Below are positions 6,289 through 7,714 of a DNA stretch of 7,714 bases, piece by piece. The notes beneath the pieces were generated by a model. That model saw only the letters and a list, made by a program, of their open reading frames with translations. It searched no databases and was not told the origin of the DNA. Within the stretch, counting starts at the first letter, position 1; each line of letters starts with the position of its first letter. A program made the translations under genes and the position numbers. This DNA is from UBA6165 sp044233745 (GTDB lineage Bacteria; Bacteroidota; Bacteroidia; Flavobacteriales_D; Crocinitomicaceae): the NCBI GenBank assembly GCA_044233745.1, contig JBIIJN010000099.1, forward strand, positions 1 to 7,714. The letters run 5' to 3'.

Positions 6289-6948
6289 ATGACAAAATTG
6301 ACCAAAATCGCACTCGTAGATGACCACACGCTGGTTTTAAACTCTTTAGAAAAATTGGTGCAGAGTTTTGAGCAATATCAAGTTGTTTGTAAAGCCTCAA
6401 ATGGCAAAGAATTTATAGCGCTCATGGAAAATCAAGAGCTTATTCCCGACATCGTGCTACTCGATAAGAACATGCCCATCATGAATGGATTTGAAACCTT
6501 AAAATGGTTGAGCAAAAATCTTCCTTTGGTGCGCGTTTTAATATTATCTATGGAAGATGATGAACAGTTGATGCTGAAAATGATTCGAGAAGGAGCAAAA
6601 GGCTATTTATTGAAAGACTGTGAACCAAATGAGTTAAACTGGGCACTAAACGAGGTAATGGAAAAGGGCTATCATTACACGAAAAAAGTGAATGGATTAT
6701 TACAAACAGCCAAAAAAACGAAATCCAAATCAAAAGACAAAAAACCAAAAGATTTACTCAAAGAATCGGAATTGACATTTATCAAATTGGCTTGCAGCGA
6801 TTTAACCTACAAAGAAATTGCCTATCAGATGCAGCTGAGCCCAAAAACCATTGATGGTTACAGACAAGACGTTTTCGCAAAGTTGGAAGTTAAAAACCGC
6901 GTTGGCATGGTACTATACGCTGTTAAACATAAGATTATTGAACTTTAA
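6289..6948 (+). CDS. NarL/FixJ-type response regulator
   Basis: DNA-binding regulator, the likely target of the kinase just upstream. The receiver domain (about 5-125) has acidic-pocket Asp11/Asp12 (ALVDDHTLVL), phosphoacceptor Asp59 in DIVLLDKNMPIMNG (54-67), the switch Ser87 in LILSMEDD, and Lys109 in YLLKD. A lysine-rich linker (141-154, AKKTKSKSKDKKPK) leads to a LuxR-type helix-turn-helix at about 157-217: LKESELTFIKLACSD, LTYKEIAYQMQLSPKTIDGY, then FAKLEVKNRVGMVLYAV. All residues needed for phosphorylation are present, so it should be active. It ends the operon. No hairpin-plus-T-run terminator is visible in the 105 nt that follow. The dyads and repeats upstream of 4466 are natural candidates for its own binding sites. 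Confidence 0.95.
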   Translation: MTKLTKIALVDDHTLVLNSLEKLVQSFEQYQVVCKASNGKEFIALMENQELIPDIVLLDKNMPIMNGFETLKWLSKNLPLVRVLILSMEDDEQLMLKMIREGAKGYLLKDCEPNELNWALNEVMEKGYHYTKKVNGLLQTAKKTKSKSKDKKPKDLLKESELTFIKLACSDLTYKEIAYQMQLSPKTIDGYRQDVFAKLEVKNRVGMVLYAVKHKIIEL

Positions 6949-7053
6949 ATTCTTTAACTTAACACTTAATTTTCATTTAGATAAAAAAAGCAAATATTTT
7001 CTTGGTGTTCGCCAAATATTAGCTATCTTCGTTTGACAAGAATTTTATAGGAT
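6949..7053 (+). promoter_or_regulatory. recQ promoter region
   Basis: TTG at 7002-7004, 19 nt of spacer, and TATCTTCG at 7024-7031 match the Bacteroidota pattern TTTG-N19-TAnnTTTG with one mismatch in the second box. Transcription would begin near 7036-7039, giving a leader of about 15-18 nt before ATG 7054. The TTG sits in a near-palindrome (TTGGTG then CGCCAA, 7002-7015, one wobble pair) between two copies of CAAATATT (6991-6998, 7013-7020), which could be an operator. The rest of the stretch is AT-rich with no gene or terminator seen. Confidence 0.6.
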
Positions 7054-7714
7054 ATGGTAGAAGAAATGGAGTTGAAGTCTGCACTTCGCAAACATTTCGG
7101 CTTTGATACATTCAAAGGCGAGCAAGAATTGGTAATCAATAATTTACTCAGCGGAAGAAACACTTTTGTGATTATGCCAACTGGTGGTGGTAAATCTCTT
7201 TGCTATCAGCTTCCCGCGCTAATCATGGAAGGAACGGCAATTATCGTTTCACCACTCATTGCGTTGATGAAGAACCAAGTAGATGCCATTCGCAATGTTA
7301 ATGAAGACAATGCCGTGGCACATTTTTTAAATTCTTCTTTGAATAAAACTGAAATCACACAGGTTCGAACCGATATTTTAGACGGAAGGACGAAATTGCT
7401 ATACGTGGCACCAGAATCCTTAACCAAACAGGAAAATATTGATTTTTTAACAAGCGTGCCCATATCGTTCTTTGCCATTGATGAAGCACATTGTATTTCG
7501 GAATGGGGTCACGACTTCAGACCAGAATACCGCCGACTGAGAGAAATCTTTGAGAAAATTTCCAACGTGCCCATTATCGCATTAACCGCCACAGCAACAC
7601 CCAAAGTTCAGGTCGATATTCAAAAAAACTTGAACATGTTGGACGCCACGGTTTATAAATCTTCATTCAACCGCGACAATCTCTATTATGAAGTTCGACC
7701 CAAGCGAGAAGTTG
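7054..7714 (+). CDS. recQ: ATP-dependent DNA helicase RecQ, N-terminal part, cut by the window end
   Basis: Superfamily 2 helicase that unwinds DNA 3' to 5' in recombination and repair. Only the first 220 codons are present, covering helicase domain 1. Visible are a RecQ-type N-terminal motif FGFDTFKGEQ (15-24; Gln24), Walker A MPTGGGKSLCYQLPAL (41-56), motif Ia IIVSPLIALMKNQV (63-76), motif II AIDEAHCISEWGHDFRPEYR (141-160; DEAH 143-146) with the aromatic-rich loop typical of RecQ, and motif III LTATATP (177-183). Full RecQ proteins run to about 600-730 residues, so the second helicase domain, zinc-binding, winged-helix and HRDC parts would lie beyond the edge. ATG 7054 fits the promoter distance. 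The in-frame ATG 7066 (MELKSALRKHFG) is an alternative start four residues in. Confidence 0.96.
   Translation, partial: MVEEMELKSALRKHFGFDTFKGEQELVINNLLSGRNTFVIMPTGGGKSLCYQLPALIMEGTAIIVSPLIALMKNQVDAIRNVNEDNAVAHFLNSSLNKTEITQVRTDILDGRTKLLYVAPESLTKQENIDFLTSVPISFFAIDEAHCISEWGHDFRPEYRRLREIFEKISNVPIIALTATATPKVQVDIQKNLNMLDATVYKSSFNRDNLYYEVRPKREV

Noticed and set aside
6949..7001. Terminator after the response regulator
   Set aside because: The AT-rich stretch has no GC-containing stem followed by T residues, only low-complexity AT repeats.

Overview
The window looks like a piece of a Bacteroidota chromosome, most likely Flavobacteriia or a close relative. The pointers are a moderately AT-rich sequence, almost no Shine-Dalgarno motifs, a good TTG-N19-TAnnTTTG-type promoter in front of recQ, a fused alpha-beta 2-oxoacid dehydrogenase E1, and a histidine kinase/LuxR regulator pair of the style common in that phylum. 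There are nine genes, two of them cut by the window ends. No tRNA, rRNA, CRISPR array or insertion sequence was seen.

Left part (1-3362, minus strand): tatC, lptB and a fused E1 of a branched-chain/2-oxoacid dehydrogenase complex lie head to tail with 14- and 18-nt gaps, so they are probably co-transcribed. TatC inserts into the inner membrane and exports folded proteins. LptB powers lipopolysaccharide export. The E1 decarboxylates 2-oxoacids and runs off the left edge.

Middle (3441-6948): a minus-strand gene encodes an unnamed 234-residue protein whose C-terminal half resembles domain 3 of elongation factor Tu with no GTPase domain. A 320-nt divergent intergenic region follows, unusually rich in dyads and short tandem repeats. 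It leads into a tight plus-strand operon: a 118-residue cytosolic protein of unknown function, a predicted seven-helix membrane protein, a HisKA_3 histidine kinase with one membrane anchor and no sensor domain, and a NarL/FixJ-type response regulator. Spacings are 2 nt, a 28-nt overlap, and 7 nt. My reading is a split-receptor signalling system in which the seven-helix protein and/or the small protein supply the sensing that the kinase lacks. This is the best candidate here for something undescribed.

Right part (6949-7714): a 105-nt intergenic region with a convincing Bacteroidota promoter, then the first 220 codons of recQ, a DNA repair helicase that continues past the right edge.

Assignments of E1, lptB, tatC, the kinase, the regulator and recQ rest on clear motifs. 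The roles of the EF-Tu-like protein, the 118-residue protein and the seven-helix protein are inference. No database search was run.
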